Below the pieces are notes generated by a model. That model searched no databases. It had not been told where the DNA came from and worked only from the letters and a program-made list of their open reading frames with translations. This document shows positions 1-9,991 of a DNA stretch of 64,000 bases, one piece after another. The DNA comes from Malus domestica (lineage: Eukaryota > Streptophyta > Magnoliopsida > Rosales > Rosaceae), in the NCBI RefSeq assembly GCF_042453785.1, contig NC_091666.1:29151001-29215000 (forward strand), written 5' to 3'. The position numbers and the translations under genes are program-made. Numbering within the stretch: position 1 is the stretch's first letter; each line of letters starts with the position of its first letter.

Positions 1-599
1 GGTTATACAGATGTCTCCGAAAGATAAATAAATTACATCATTCAAAAATAAATCCGACCCCCCTCTGCTCAATGGGTCACGCCCATAATTCCCTTTTCTG
101 CATGCCATCACCACCGCAATTATGTCTGCTTCTTTTTATCTTCTTTTGCTTTATGCTTTTACTTTATGCTTTTTCTTTCTGCTTTCTGCTTTTGTTTTTC
201 TTTTCCACTGCACCTCTCTCTGTCTCTGTCTCTGCTTTGCTGTCATGCATGTGCACACTATCTTTTGCCGTTACTACTTTGTCAGACGCTCCAATTTGCA
301 CCTTTTTTATGGCCCAAAATTGTACTAACACCACATCTTAGAATACTTGCAGTACATTTCTTTCAAATCCAGTCGTAAATCCTTCAGTTCACCTTTCTCG
401 ATTCCAGCTTCAGAAGGGAACTTTTTCAAGGTTTTGGAGAACCCATTGTTTTCCAGGAACCGAGCCACAGCGCAGAGGATAACAAAGGAACTAACACCTC
501 TAAATCTAGAATCCCAAATAGCATATTACACAATCCAGAATAAAAATAATCCGGAATAGTATAATCAGATAATCCCAGCATCCAAACATCACAAAATTA

Positions 600-985
600 A
601 CCAGAAGAGCGGCCAGAGAAATCGCTTATCTTTGGTGGAGACGCCGTACTTCTTCTACATCCTGGTGATCTCTTCCTCCTTCTTCTTCGTGTCGGACTTC
701 TTGCCCATATTCGCCTGCTGGTAGTAGAGCACGATGAGGTAACATTTTGCGAAGTTGAAGCCGGAAAGGTGATCCACCGTCGTTTTGGCGTCGTAGATGT
801 CCTCGTAAACGACAAATGCAGTGCCTTTGGTGTCCTTGTTCGTCCCGATGCGAATCTGCGGTATTGCGCGTACTTTCCCAAGATGTCATACATCTCCTCG
901 CTCGAAATGTTGAAGGGGAGGTTGCGGACGTAGAGCACGTGGTTGACTTCCGGAAAGAGGCGGGTGTTGACTTTAACTTGAATCT
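600..985 (-). pseudogene. SF3B14 (SF3B6/p14) splicing-factor pseudogene captured in LTR element 1
   Basis: SF3B14/p14 is the RRM subunit of the U2-snRNP SF3b complex that contacts the branch point. Minus-strand translation gives NTRLFPEVNHVLYVRNLPFN, then ISSEEMYDILGKY, matching the N-terminal RRM (RNP2 YVRNLP). A one-base deletion near 871 shifts the frame. The next frame continues with IRIGTNKDTKGTAFVVYED, then DAKTTVDHLSGFN and LIVLYYQQANMGKK. A TAG replaces the Gln codon after EEITRM, and the C-terminal KYGVSTKD motif follows. The initiator and first residues are missing. It is colinear, lacks introns and is in sense with the carrying element, so I infer an mRNA-derived copy. Recognition of the family is firm; loss of function is clear. 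Confidence 0.88.
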
Positions 986-1364
986 AGAGCAGATGGAAGG
1001 CCTATTGCATCATTCCGGATCGGCCAAACCTCGAGTTCTGCGTAGTTTCCAGTGTTTTCCGATTCTCCTTCGGTGGTGGTAGTGGGGGTGGTGTTTCTTT
1101 TAGCTTTTGAGAGAGAGAAAGTGTAGAGAGAGAGAGATGGCGTCTGTGATCTAGTTGCGCCTTTGATGGAGTTTAGTCTAAGCAAGAGAAGGTGGATCAG
1201 AAAGTAAATGGAAAAGCACTGGCTGTGAGGAGGACAAATTAGAATATTGGTGTGGTGTTTGGTTTTCTTGGGTTTTTGTAGATTTTGCAGATCCACGGAG
1301 GAGGTGAAAAAATGAGAGAGAACCGACACAACTTTTCGTATCGTTTCCCACAGACGGCGCCAAA

Positions 1365-1704
1365 TGTTGATGCACAAAACCGGAGGGGTCTTGGAACAAC
1401 GTAAATTCGACCGTGAATCTGCAAGAAAGTAAAGAACACAAGATGTATCGTGGTTTACCCCAATGTTTGGGCTACGTCCACACTGATATTGTATTTTTCT
1501 GTTTGTGAGAGGATTGTGAGGGAGAGAGAGCTTTGTAATGTGAGAGTGAGGCTTGAGGTTTGTGAGGGTGAGGAGGCCCTTTTATAGAATAAGGGTTCCT
1601 CACTTATTACATATTTGCCCCTTCATTTATTACATAATTACATTTGAGTTCCCCGAGTATTTATACGAGGTCTAAATACGGAGGCCCTAAGTATGGTACA
1701 AACA
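1365..1704 (-). repeat. LTR of element 1, with adjacent primer-binding site
   Basis: On the minus strand the LTR starts TGTTTGTACCATACTTAGGG and ends ATCAACA, 340 bp, with a TATA-like TTCTATAAAAGGG. It is followed by TTTGGCGCCGTCTGTGGGAA, the same primer-site sequence seen in element 2 (4187) and in the Tat element (18041). The first bases TGGCGCCGT match the complement of the 3' end of plant tRNA-Asp; the rest does not. The LTR is closely related to 3866-4186 and 7164-7350. Confidence 0.88.
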
Positions 1705-2437
1705 CTCATTATCACTGAAATATAAAATGGAATGTGTATATTAATTGATGGAAGTGGTCCAAAGTCAACTGAGATTCATGTTACTCATTACCTCATATTA
1801 GCAGATTCCAATCAAAAGATTTGCGGCGTTAATTTCGAGCAAGTTACTTAAGAAATCAACATCACTGTTTATTCTATAAAAATGGTGTATCATTTGGCAC
1901 AACGTATTTCTCTTTTGAGAGCTTCTGCCGACCTTCTCTGTCGGGACTCGATCCTTGTTCTACCTAATCTCAGTCGGTCCTTGTACTACCGAATCTCATT
2001 CGGTCCTTGTTCTATCTAAGTAGGAGGGAGTAAGCATGTGGTATAAAGTTTGATTCATGTGTAGTTGAAGGTCGTCCATGTTGTATAGCTTAGCCTAAAT
2101 CTCTACTGCACGTAAGTAGCTTGTACCTCGATTAGTTGAGAATATTCACTTTTATACCTGATAACCTGTGTCTGAATCTCCTTCTCCGTAGTTTATGTAG
2201 ATTTATCTATCGTTTATAAAAAACAAAATTCTCACCCTATTTTAATTTCATATTACAGTAGTGATAAACTCGATCTATATAATTCTTGCTCTTTCTTATA
2301 ATATGATAAATGATTATCTGGTCCCAATTAATTGTCAAGTGGAAAAGGCCTAAAACAGTTGCTAGAACCGGAAATTAGTGGATTGTGAGAGGTAGGAGAA
2401 GAAAAACAAAGTCTGGTCACACCCAAATGAAAATTAT
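1705..2437. other. AT-rich intergenic DNA, no gene seen
   Basis: No coding region is supported. Short stretches (around 1895-2030, for example a CTAAGTAGGAGGGA motif) resemble 14340-14470 upstream of the P450 pseudogene, suggesting this belongs to the same duplicated neighbourhood. Confidence 0.5.
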
Positions 2438-2740
2438 TTCAAGCTGGCCTCAAGGCGAACAAGGACGTATCTTAGGCCTCACTTGAAACTATGCCGAATA
2501 TTTTTTCCATATCTTTATTCATAGTATTCTTAATAATCGTATACTCAACAAAAGAGATTGAAAACCAAAATTTGCTTATATGGTTACATTAAAAATAAAT
2601 TTGCATGGAAACTCATTTAATAATTTCTACTGATAATAAATAAAATTGAATTATCTTTACTACATCGAGAGTATTTTTAAACAATTGTATAATATATCAT
2701 AAGACGCTTTACCGCAATTGCGGAACACAATTATGTCAAA
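2438..2740 (+). repeat. Duplicated segment, copy A (uninterrupted)
   Basis: This segment runs from AAGCTGGCCTCAAGGCGAA through CAACAAAAGAGATTGAAA to ACCGCAATTGCGGAA. The same sequence occurs in pieces at 15601-15635, 17378-17527 and 32836-32935, where a Harbinger element and a Tat retrotransposon interrupt it. Copy A thus represents the empty site for both insertions. Its right end joins the STR10 exon-4 fragment. Confidence 0.88.
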
Positions 2741-2932
2741 AAGTTACACAGCTTAATGTGTTTTTTTTCCTTCTTCTGTAGTATTCTTTGTTATTATTCT
2801 TGAATTAATCTCTTATTTCCCCCTGTTTTATAGGCATGGGTTAAAGGATCAATGGATCTGGATTCCGAAATTTGACGTTGGTAATGAATTCGACCATGGA
2901 ACACTTTCCAGAAAGTTCATGAATTTCACAAT
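2741..2932 (+). pseudogene. STR10-like fragment: end of intron 3 plus exon 4
   Basis: Sequence from about 2741 matches intron 3 and exon 4 of the intact rhodanese gene at 35464-35653, including the intron pyrimidine tract, the TTTTATAG acceptor and exon text beginning GCATGGGTTAAAGGATCAA. A four-base insertion after GGATCAA and other changes break the frame. No other exons are nearby. Because intron sequence is kept, this is a DNA-level partial duplication, not a retrocopy. Bases 2933-3147 to its right show nothing recognisable. Confidence 0.9.
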
Positions 2933-3865
2933 TATATGACGAAGAAGAAACAATGAAAAGCAAGTACAGAAAAAGAAATGAGTTCTTGTATTATACAATG
3001 CATGTCTTATTCATGACAGGAGGCTAATTTCTCACACGCCAGAACTTAGTAATTAAACAATACTAATTCCTAGACTTGAGGTTCAAGGAATAAAAATTGA
3101 CTTAAAACTTTTCGTGATATCATAAATTTTTTAGACTTAATGATAACTGATGAGTAGATTTTATATTATATTTTACCCTAATCTTAGTATATTTTGGTTA
3201 ATATTTTGGAAGAATTTTGATACTTTGAATTGTATTTTCAATATAGGACTTTCGACTTCCTCTGGAGCAAAACAAGACCAAATGGACGAATTTTGGAGTA
3301 ATTCCAGTTGGAGGACGTTCGTGAGTCACTTAGCTTGATTGTATCAAAATTTGGGATTTTTCCACCAAGCGGTTATTTTCTGGCGATAAAATAAAGGAGT
3401 GATGGGGGGTGCTGGAAAATGGCGTTTCTGGGTTTAAATTGCGTTTTTGGAGCCCAAGATAACTTCGGATGGGTTCGTGGCATTCTGGAGAAGTGTTCAG
3501 AATATTCCAAACATTAAATCCAGCTATATGGGGCCAGTTTTGGAGCAGCTTATGGGTCCAAAATGTGGCTGTTCAAATTTTAGGCGAATTTTACCATTTA
3601 ATTTAGGGTTATGTTTCCTATTTTATTTGATTATTATATTTAGTTTCCTAGTGGGAATAAAGGACCTGTTTTTAGGGTTTGTGTGGGGGCTTAGCAGATA
3701 TATTGCTTGGCCGTCTACCATTTTGAGACTACGCTTTATTTCATGCAATTTTGGAGACAGAGAGAATTGTTAGGGTTTTTGGAGATTTTCTACTTTAAGG
3801 TGTTTTCAATCATTTTCTTAATAATATTTTCTATGATTTCAATTATGAATATGGGTAACTAATTT

Positions 3866-4186
3866 TGTTTATACCATATTTAGGGCCTCGTATTTAGACC
3901 TCGTATAAATACTCGAGGGACTTAAATGTAATTATGTAATAAAGGAAGGGGCAAATATGTAATTAGGGGAGGAGCCCTTATTCTATAAAAGGGCCTCCTC
4001 ACCCTCACAAACCCTAAGCTTTAAGCTCTCTCTCTCTCCCTCTTCAACAGAGAAATACAATACAATCAGTGTGGACGTAGCCCAAACCTTGGGGTGAACC
4101 ACGATACATCTTGTGTTATTTACATTTCATGCAGATTCACGGTCGGATTTACGTTGTTCCAAGACCTCCGGTTTTGTGCATCAACA
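3866..4186 (+). repeat. 5' LTR of element 2
   Basis: It starts TGTTTATACCATATTTAGGG and ends GTGCATCAACA, 321 bp. A TATA-like TTCTATAAAAGGG lies near 3980, followed by a CT-rich leader. It is preceded by AATTT and followed directly by the primer-binding site. Confidence 0.88.
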
Positions 4187-4471
4187 TTTGGCGCCGTCTG
4201 TGGGAAACGACACAAAAAACTATGTCGGTTCTCTTTCATTTTTCATCTCACCATCGTGAAACCTCACCACAATATCCACCGTGAATCTGCAGAACCCATC
4301 TCTAAAAAATGCAGAAATAAAAACACCCAAACTCAACCACAGTTTCTTCTCTCCCCTCACCAACCCATTTCAAATCCTTCGATCCTTCCAGAAAGATTAG
4401 CCTGAGCAGCGTCAGGTGTGGTGCAGTTGCAGACACCGAACCGCCTCTCCTGCCACTTAACGAAGATCAGG

Positions 4472-4550
4472 CGTGAAGTCGTTGTTCACCACGTGGATGT
4501 ACCCGCGTCTGCACCGCGGCATATGCTGCACCAGCGCCACACCTAAGTGT
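4472..4550 (-). pseudogene. Captured pectate lyase fragment (antisense to element 2)
   Basis: Minus-strand translation reads [20 protein letters not shown] followed by VNNDFT. This is the conserved pectate lyase block (PRCRxGYxHVVNND) near the catalytic centre of plant polysaccharide lyase family 1. Only about 26 residues are present; beyond NNDFT the match stops and the frame soon hits a stop. It is an exon-sized scrap with no independent function. Confidence 0.8.
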
Positions 4551-4728
4551 TTAAACGATATCTGTCTACATCTGCTAGGATGCCTTCATTTGGAATGACA
4601 TTAAAATCCTCCCAATGAGATTTTCCAAAGACATACGGGAATTCAGGCCCAAGTGCATCCTCAGAAATATCTTTTGACGGTTGGGATGAAATTGCTTTTG
4701 AATACTCTTTTTGATTGGCCCTTACAGT
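4551..4728 (-). pseudogene. Unidentified coding-like captured stretch
   Basis: One minus-strand frame is open for about 58 codons, with a balanced amino-acid composition including SEDALGPEFPYVFGKSHWED and [15 protein letters not shown] do not recognise the protein. Its position between the pectate lyase piece and the phosphoesterase piece suggests it was captured from a host gene. An in-frame TAA lies upstream at about 4735. It could also be chance coding potential in element-specific DNA. Confidence 0.4.
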
Positions 4729-4839
4729 TGTTCTTTACTTCAGATGTGCTCTCTAGTCAAGTAACGAAAACAGGACGAAAACAGATGAAGCAGGCGGAGC
4801 TCACATAACTGCTCTGCCTGATATGGGTGGCAACTCTCA

Positions 4840-5395
4840 TCTACAGCTAGATGTTCACCTACTGGAGGCCCTCTCTCTCTTCCTGCTCGTGGCCGCACCT
4901 CAATCGCACTATTTCTTCCACAGCCGACCCTAATTATGTCACGGAACGGCTCTGCCAAATCTGCTTGTGGCTGCACCTACCCGCAGCTCATGGACCGGAC
5001 CTCCCTCTTCCGCCCAAATCACTCGCTCTCGACCTGGCGCAGTTCTTCACCGACCTGTGCATACGCGGGGCCTTTCATCAATCTGTACTTCCTCTCCAGC
5101 CCGACGTTGTCTTTTTCTTAGGTGACTATTTCGATGGCGATCCTCACCTTTTGGATGAAGAGTGGAGCGAATCATTGAGCCGTCTCGGACATATTTTTTC
5201 ACTGAGGTTGCCATATAGATATTTAAATACCCCAGTTTATTATCTTCCTGGAAACCATGACATTGGCTATGGAAGTCTCCACTCTCACAATTAGACGATA
5301 TGAAAAGGAATTTCGTAGCAAAAACTATCAATTTACAGTTGGAAAAGTGGAGTTCATTGCCATTGCTGCTCAGTATTTTGGCTTTGCAAGACCAC
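4840..5395 (+). pseudogene. Captured MPPE1/PGAP5-like metallophosphoesterase fragment
   Basis: Plus-strand translation reads WPHLNRTISS, then in a shifted frame DPQ-like YPQLMDRTSL, then PPKSLALDLAQFFTDL, VLPLQPDVVFFLGDYFDG, YLPGNHDIGYGSLHSH, and in another frame RRYEKEF and NYQFTVGKVEFIAI. These are the calcineurin-like phosphoesterase metal-binding blocks (GDYFDG and GNHD) of the plant MPPE1 homologue family, which in other eukaryotes acts on GPI-anchor glycans in the ER. At least two frameshifts and the loss of the DPQ alanine/aspartate context break it, and sequence after FIAI diverges. About 180 codons are continuous without introns, in sense with element 2, which supports mRNA-level capture. 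Confidence 0.88.
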
Positions 5396-5999
5396 TGAAA
5401 AAACACCCACGAGAAATACTCACGAAGAAGATAAGACTTTATATTTCTTTATATTATTTATCAATTATAAGCAGATCTGGCATCTTTCCCTCCACTTTCT
5501 TAGTTGAGCAGCAAGGAATAAACATGCAAAAGCATGGGGACACTGCTCGAAGCTGGGGTCATCCTGTAAAAGCTTCATTTCCGTCCATCATCTTGTCGAA
5601 AGAGAGAAAAGCAGTGGGAAAAGAAAAGCAAGAAAAAGGGAAAAAGAGAAGTGAGAATGGATGGGCACGACCAAAGCAAATGAGTGTGTCTGGAGGTGGA
5701 GAGATCAAAGAAAGGAACAGAAAAGAAAAAAGATCATGGTCGTTGGGAGAATATTTCAGAAAGCAGAAAAGAGGAAAGCAAAAGGGATGCACATGGGGAC
5801 ACTGCAAAAGCAAGGAATAAACATCCCGCCAAAATGATGTAATTTATTTTCTTTATCTTTCGGAAACATCTGTATAAACTCCATCAGAGAGTAAGATGTA
5901 TAAACCCCATCAGAAGGTAATTAAAAAAAAACGGAAAAGCCCAAAATAAATGGACTGGAATGTTGTGTAGAGGGTGAAGGCCCATAAGCCCAAAACAGC

Positions 6000-6640
6000 T
6001 CCAACCAGGTGATCAAAAGTACGCCCAGTACTCCAAAATTATTCGGCAACCTGCCGCTATTACCACCAACCAAGTGATGAAATGTACAACCCGTACTCTA
6101 AATTTGGCAACTAGCCATTCATGCCACCAACTAGGTGATGAAATGTACAACCCGTACTCTCCTTCATGCCACCAACCAGGTGATCAAAAGTACGCCCAGT
6201 ACTCCAAATTATACATGAGCATTACTCATGTCATTCATACATAAACATTCATGAGCATTACTCATGACAATCATACATAAACATTCATGACCATCATTCA
6301 TGTCAACATTCATGAGCATCACTCATGTTAACATTCATGAGCATCACTCATGAAAACATCCATGAGCATCACTCATGTCAATCAACATAAACATTCATGA
6401 GCATCACTCATGTCAAACAGCATCAAAAGCTTCATTTACAAAAGCTCTAGCTTCAAAAGCTTCATTTACATAGCTCTAGCTTCAAAAGCTTCATTTACAA
6501 AGAGCCCTAGCTTCAAAAGCTTCATTTACAAAGAGCCCTAACTTCAAAAGCTTCATTTACAGAGCTCTAGCTTCAAAAGCTTCATTTACAGAGCTCTAGC
6601 TTCAAAGTTTCACTTGCAAAAGCTTCACCCACAAAGCTTC
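6000..6640 (+). repeat. Short tandem repeats in the tail of element 2
   Basis: There are three successive repeat types: CAACCAGGTGATCAAAAGTA units (about 6002-6210), CATTCATGAGCATCACTCATG units (about 6210-6420), and AAAAGCTTCATTTACA with AGCTCTAGCTTC units (about 6420-6640). The last type resembles the AAGCTTCACC repeats at 27040-27500 in the Tat element. No coding is seen in 5400-6690 beyond A/G-rich open frames that I consider non-genic. Confidence 0.8.
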
Positions 6641-6689
6641 AGTGCAGGGTATACAAATATCGCCTCCGAACAATCGCCACTTCGGCCCA

Positions 6690-6960
6690 TACATGGATTC
6701 AATTTGAAGTCTCCAGCCAACAGACTATTGACCAAAGACTTGGGGGACTACACTATACACCATATATTGGGCCTCAACTGGGCCTCATGAAAAATACTCG
6801 GGGGACTTAGCCCATTACTTATGTATGAAGGGGCGATCCCTTATTTTATAAAAGGGACTCCCTCACCATCATTAGAGAGCATCAACTCTAGCCCATCATC
6901 TATGTATTGAGGAGTGAGCCCTTATTCTATAAAAGGGACTCCCCCACCTTCAAACGCCAC
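6690..6960 (+). repeat. Vestigial second LTR end inside element 2
   Basis: CACTTCGGCCCATACATGGA, a related AAGTCTCCAGCCAA and GACTTGGGGGACTAC precede ACTATACACCATATATTGGG and a TATA-like TTTTATAAAAGGG. The same order (CTTCGGCCCACACATGGACT, GACTTGGGGGACTAC, then the LTR start) recurs at 7095-7180. The region thus holds a diverged duplicate of the polypurine tract plus LTR start. Confidence 0.65.
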
Positions 6961-7163
6961 AAGCCGAGCCAACCAAGGCAACATAAGCCACAAGCCGAGC
7001 AGTCTCGCAGCATGTGCTACTTCTGGTTGAGCATCATTTCAGATTGAGCACCGCCTTACATCGAACATCAGTTCAAGACAACATCTAGTTACTTCGGCCC
7101 ACACATGGACTGAATTTCAAGTCTCCAGCCAAAAGACTCTTGACTGAAGACTTGGGGGACTAC

Positions 7164-7350
7164 TGTTTATACCATATTTAGGGCCTCGTATTTAGACCTC
7201 GTATAAATACTCGAGGGACTTAAATGTGATTATGTAATAAAGGAAGGGGCAAATATGTAATTAGGGGATGAGCCTTTATTCTATAAAAGGGCCTCCTCAT
7301 CCTCACAAACCCTAAGCTTCCTCACAAACCCTAAGCTTCCTCACACCCCC
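7164..7350 (+). repeat. Truncated 3' LTR of element 2
   Basis: It begins TGTTTATACCATATTTAGGG directly after the CTTGGGGGACTAC tract and follows the 5' LTR closely through TTCTATAAAAGGGCCTCCTC. It then ends after two copies of CCTCACAAACCCTAAGCTT. The last roughly 140 bp of the LTR are absent. Confidence 0.82.
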
Positions 7351-7747
7351 TTAGCATGAATATGTGATTTTTATTTAATTACTTATGATTGATTGTATGC
7401 ATACTTTGAATTGTTAATCACCGAGATAAAAACTATCTAATTGTCTTAATGCCTGATTACCATTAGGATCTTTAAAAAAGTAATTTGATGCAATTTTGGT
7501 CGGAAGGTTCCCTGAAATTGACGCTGGCTTCTTGTGATTAATAATTGTAATTTCACTTAGGATGAACACCACGTCTTAAGGATTGCATGGTTTTTCAAAG
7601 GGTTTTCATAAAGCATAATGAATCTTTCATGTTCAGATTTGATCTGAATGTCCGGACGGGTTGCAAGTTAGATATACGTTCTATGTTGGAGGTTCTAAGT
7701 AGAATATAAATTAGGAAAACCTAACCTTCAAAGTGGCATGTGTAGAT

Positions 7748-9991
7748 TGAAACACCCTAACCCCCTTTTATATTTTAAAAATGGTTTAGTTCTTAAATGG
7801 TGAGCCATGTGGGGCCCACCTTATGATTTTTTTTATGTTTCCCGATCTCCCTTTCTCTTCTCTCAGTTCTCTCTTCTCCCTCACCTTTCCCGCAACTCTC
7901 TCTCCCTCACTCTCTCGGCTCTCTCTATCTCAACCCCTCGGAGAGTTTTTCTTACCAACAAACATCACCATCGTCTTTATCTCGTCGCTACGAACTCAAC
8001 CATAGCATTGGCATCTTGAAAATCGAACCACGAAGCCCCGTACACAAGCTCCGGCGAGCATCGCCCCTTTCGAGGCCATTTCCAGCCAAACCACGGCGAG
8101 TTGGCCGGGGTGGAAGTTTTCGGCGAGTCCGACGGCTTTCGAGGCATTTTTCGACCAAACCACGGCGAGTTAGACATCGTGTGAGGTACCATTCTCTTCC
8201 GCTCTTCCAGGGCTACAACTTTCGTTTTTATCTCGCTTGATTTCGTTGAGTAGTGACAAAGTTATGGCCGTTTAAAGTGGGGTGGTTTTCCGGCCGAATC
8301 TCCGGCCTTCTTCCTCGGCAACCAGGCCTTTCAGGCCATTAGAACCCCCCGGGCCTTAGCCAATTGGGCTAGCCCAGTAACCCAGCCCGCACCCTTTTAT
8401 TTTTAAGTTATTTTGTTTTCAAAACCCAAAGGCCTCGGGCCTTAATTGTTGAAGGGGCCTTGGGCCGGTTTAATTCAAAGGGCTTAAAGCCCTGTTTGTT
8501 TTTGTGAGGCCTTAGGCTTTGTGGTGTGTGTGTGTGTTTGCAGCCATGTGTGTGTGTGTTTGGGCTTAGACCCAAACCCCATTTCTTCACCCTAAACCCT
8601 TTTAACCCAAAAAGCCTTAGAATTCCAAAACCCAATAAATCCTAATCCTATTTAACCTAAACCCTAATCCGGATTTCAATCCTAAAACCCATTAGACCTA
8701 AATTGACCGTTGATCCCCGGTCAACATTGACTTTAGGGATGACTTTTCGGGTTTTCGTCCGGGACCCTTCTTAGGGTAATTCGACGTTCTGAATCCGTTT
8801 CCAATGTTCGTTTTCCCAAATTCAATTTCTATTATATAGTTTTATTTATTGGACTATTTAATGTGCTTAGGGGCAATTATTGTGACATTTCCGTCTTCGC
8901 TAGTGGCGCAGCTTTTGGCAACTAAGTACTGTGAGTGGACCCCTTCTAAAATTACATGATTTTATAGTAATTGCATAAATGATTAGCATGCCTACGAATT
9001 TTGTGAATTGATTTATATCAATCCTGTTTACTGAATTTATTGATTTCGTCTCGTGTTTTGGTGAGAAAATAATTGTTAGCTTATATTGAGCTATATTTTA
9101 ATATATATCATATTTTCTATAAAAATCATGAACTGGTAAACTATCTGATAGATGACGATAGGATGCTAGAACATGTTTTTGAACCCCTCTTTATAGTGTA
9201 GACAATGATCGGTAACCTATGCTATGAAGTGGTTATTTAAGAGAGGCGAAACTATTTGTGCGTACCTAGTGGACACTATGCCGCCTGGGGCGAGGAACTG
9301 GTGTTGGCATTTAGGCCGGGAGAAATAATCCCTAGCAAAAGGCTGAGGGACACGGTGACAGGCATTGGGCCGGGAGTGAGTTATCTCTGGCTACGGGCAC
9401 AGAGACTGAGGTGCAGGCATTGGGCCGGGAGTTATATTTATTCGGTGATCTATCTAGCAACACAGTGCGCTTACGAGACGTTTATTGTTTTGATTTCTGC
9501 GATGAGTTTCCGCGATATGACTTTTGAGATATTTTTGGCATGCTAGGATTTTGTTAAATCCATCATTTATTATGCTAGTAGTTTTCATTATATAAACTTT
9601 GGGGGTTAGTATGTTGATAACTGTTTTATTATTATTATATATATAAACTTGGTCCACTCACCTTTGTTTTGCGCCCCCATTCAGGACTTAGGATCAAGGC
9701 ACCTAATCCCGGCGTCAAGGCACTTCCGCAGCAGCATTTTCGGATCCTCTCGATGTAGGACTCACTCCTCTATTCATTAAATTTTATCTTAATTCTTTTT
9801 AGCGATTAGGTTTAGTTGTATGCTCTGAGCACGTTCCTAAATTGTTAATTCATTGTATTTTTAAATTTCTAACCCTTATTTATTTCTTATTCTTAGCTTT
9901 TGTATCAATTAATGGCTTTCGTCACCCTCGGGTGTTGGCCAGCACGTGTCTATCCTGGTATTCGGGGAATATCAGGGTCGGGGCGTGTCTG
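7748..9991 (+). repeat. Solo LTR of a large gypsy element (about 2.2 kb)
   Basis: It begins TGAAACACCCTAACCCC and ends GGGTCGGGGCGTGTC, an imperfect inverted end pair. Identical TGTAGAT flanks it on both sides (7741-7747 and about 9991-9997), and the old gypsy LTR is continuous when it is removed. CT-rich (7840-7930), C/G-rich and TG-repeat (8523-8560) stretches inside hold no supported gene; open frames there are chance. A minus-oriented end fragment of the same family lies at 15103-15600. Confidence 0.75.

Larger units (their letters stand above)
1..1704 (-). mobile_element. Non-autonomous LTR element 1 (LARD-like), cut by window start
   Basis: The element reads right to left: LTR (1365-1704), primer-binding site (about 1344-1364), a C/T-rich leader (986-1343), an SF3B14 pseudogene (600-985) and a non-coding tail (1-599). 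No gag or pol coding is visible. The tail begins, on the minus strand, with sequence that also occurs in plus orientation at about 5838-5876 of element 2, including the shared stretch around ATCTTTCGG and CATCTGTATAA. The two elements are therefore one family with different cargo. The far LTR lies outside the window. The leader ends in GA/CT-rich low-complexity DNA and holds no supported gene. Confidence 0.8.
3866..7350 (+). mobile_element. Non-autonomous LTR element 2 (LARD-like) with multi-gene cargo
   Basis: The order is 5' LTR (3866-4186), primer site TTTGGCGCCGTCTGTGGG (4187-4204), C-rich leader to about 4400, captured gene pieces (4472-5400), a tail with short tandem repeats (6000-6640), a vestigial LTR end (6690-6960), a polypurine-tract-like CTTGGGGGACTAC (7151-7163) and a truncated 3' LTR (7164-7350). 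No gag, protease, RT or integrase coding is visible, so it must be mobilised in trans. The Tat element at 17528 shares its primer site and the AAGCTTCA-type tail repeats and is a plausible helper lineage. It inserted into the old gypsy LTR; the 3' LTR lacks its distal half. Confidence 0.8.

Noticed and set aside
72..378. Overlapping open frames rich in Leu, Phe and Cys near the window start
   Set aside because: They come from a pyrimidine-rich stretch in the tail of LTR element 1; three frames are open at once and none resembles a protein.
3447..3773. 108-codon open frame
   Set aside because: It lies within the old gypsy LTR and has no motif or splice support.
5401..5820. Lys/Glu-rich open frame after the phosphoesterase fragment
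   Set aside because: It is low-complexity A/G-rich tail of element 2; the phosphoesterase homology ends near 5390.
6200..6640. CRISPR-like or protein-repeat array
   Set aside because: The units are degenerate and directly adjacent without unique spacers, and the DNA is a plant retroelement tail.
7807..8240. Open frames in a CT-rich and CGG-rich region
   Set aside because: They lie inside the 2.2-kb solo LTR, are short and overlapping, and show no family similarity.
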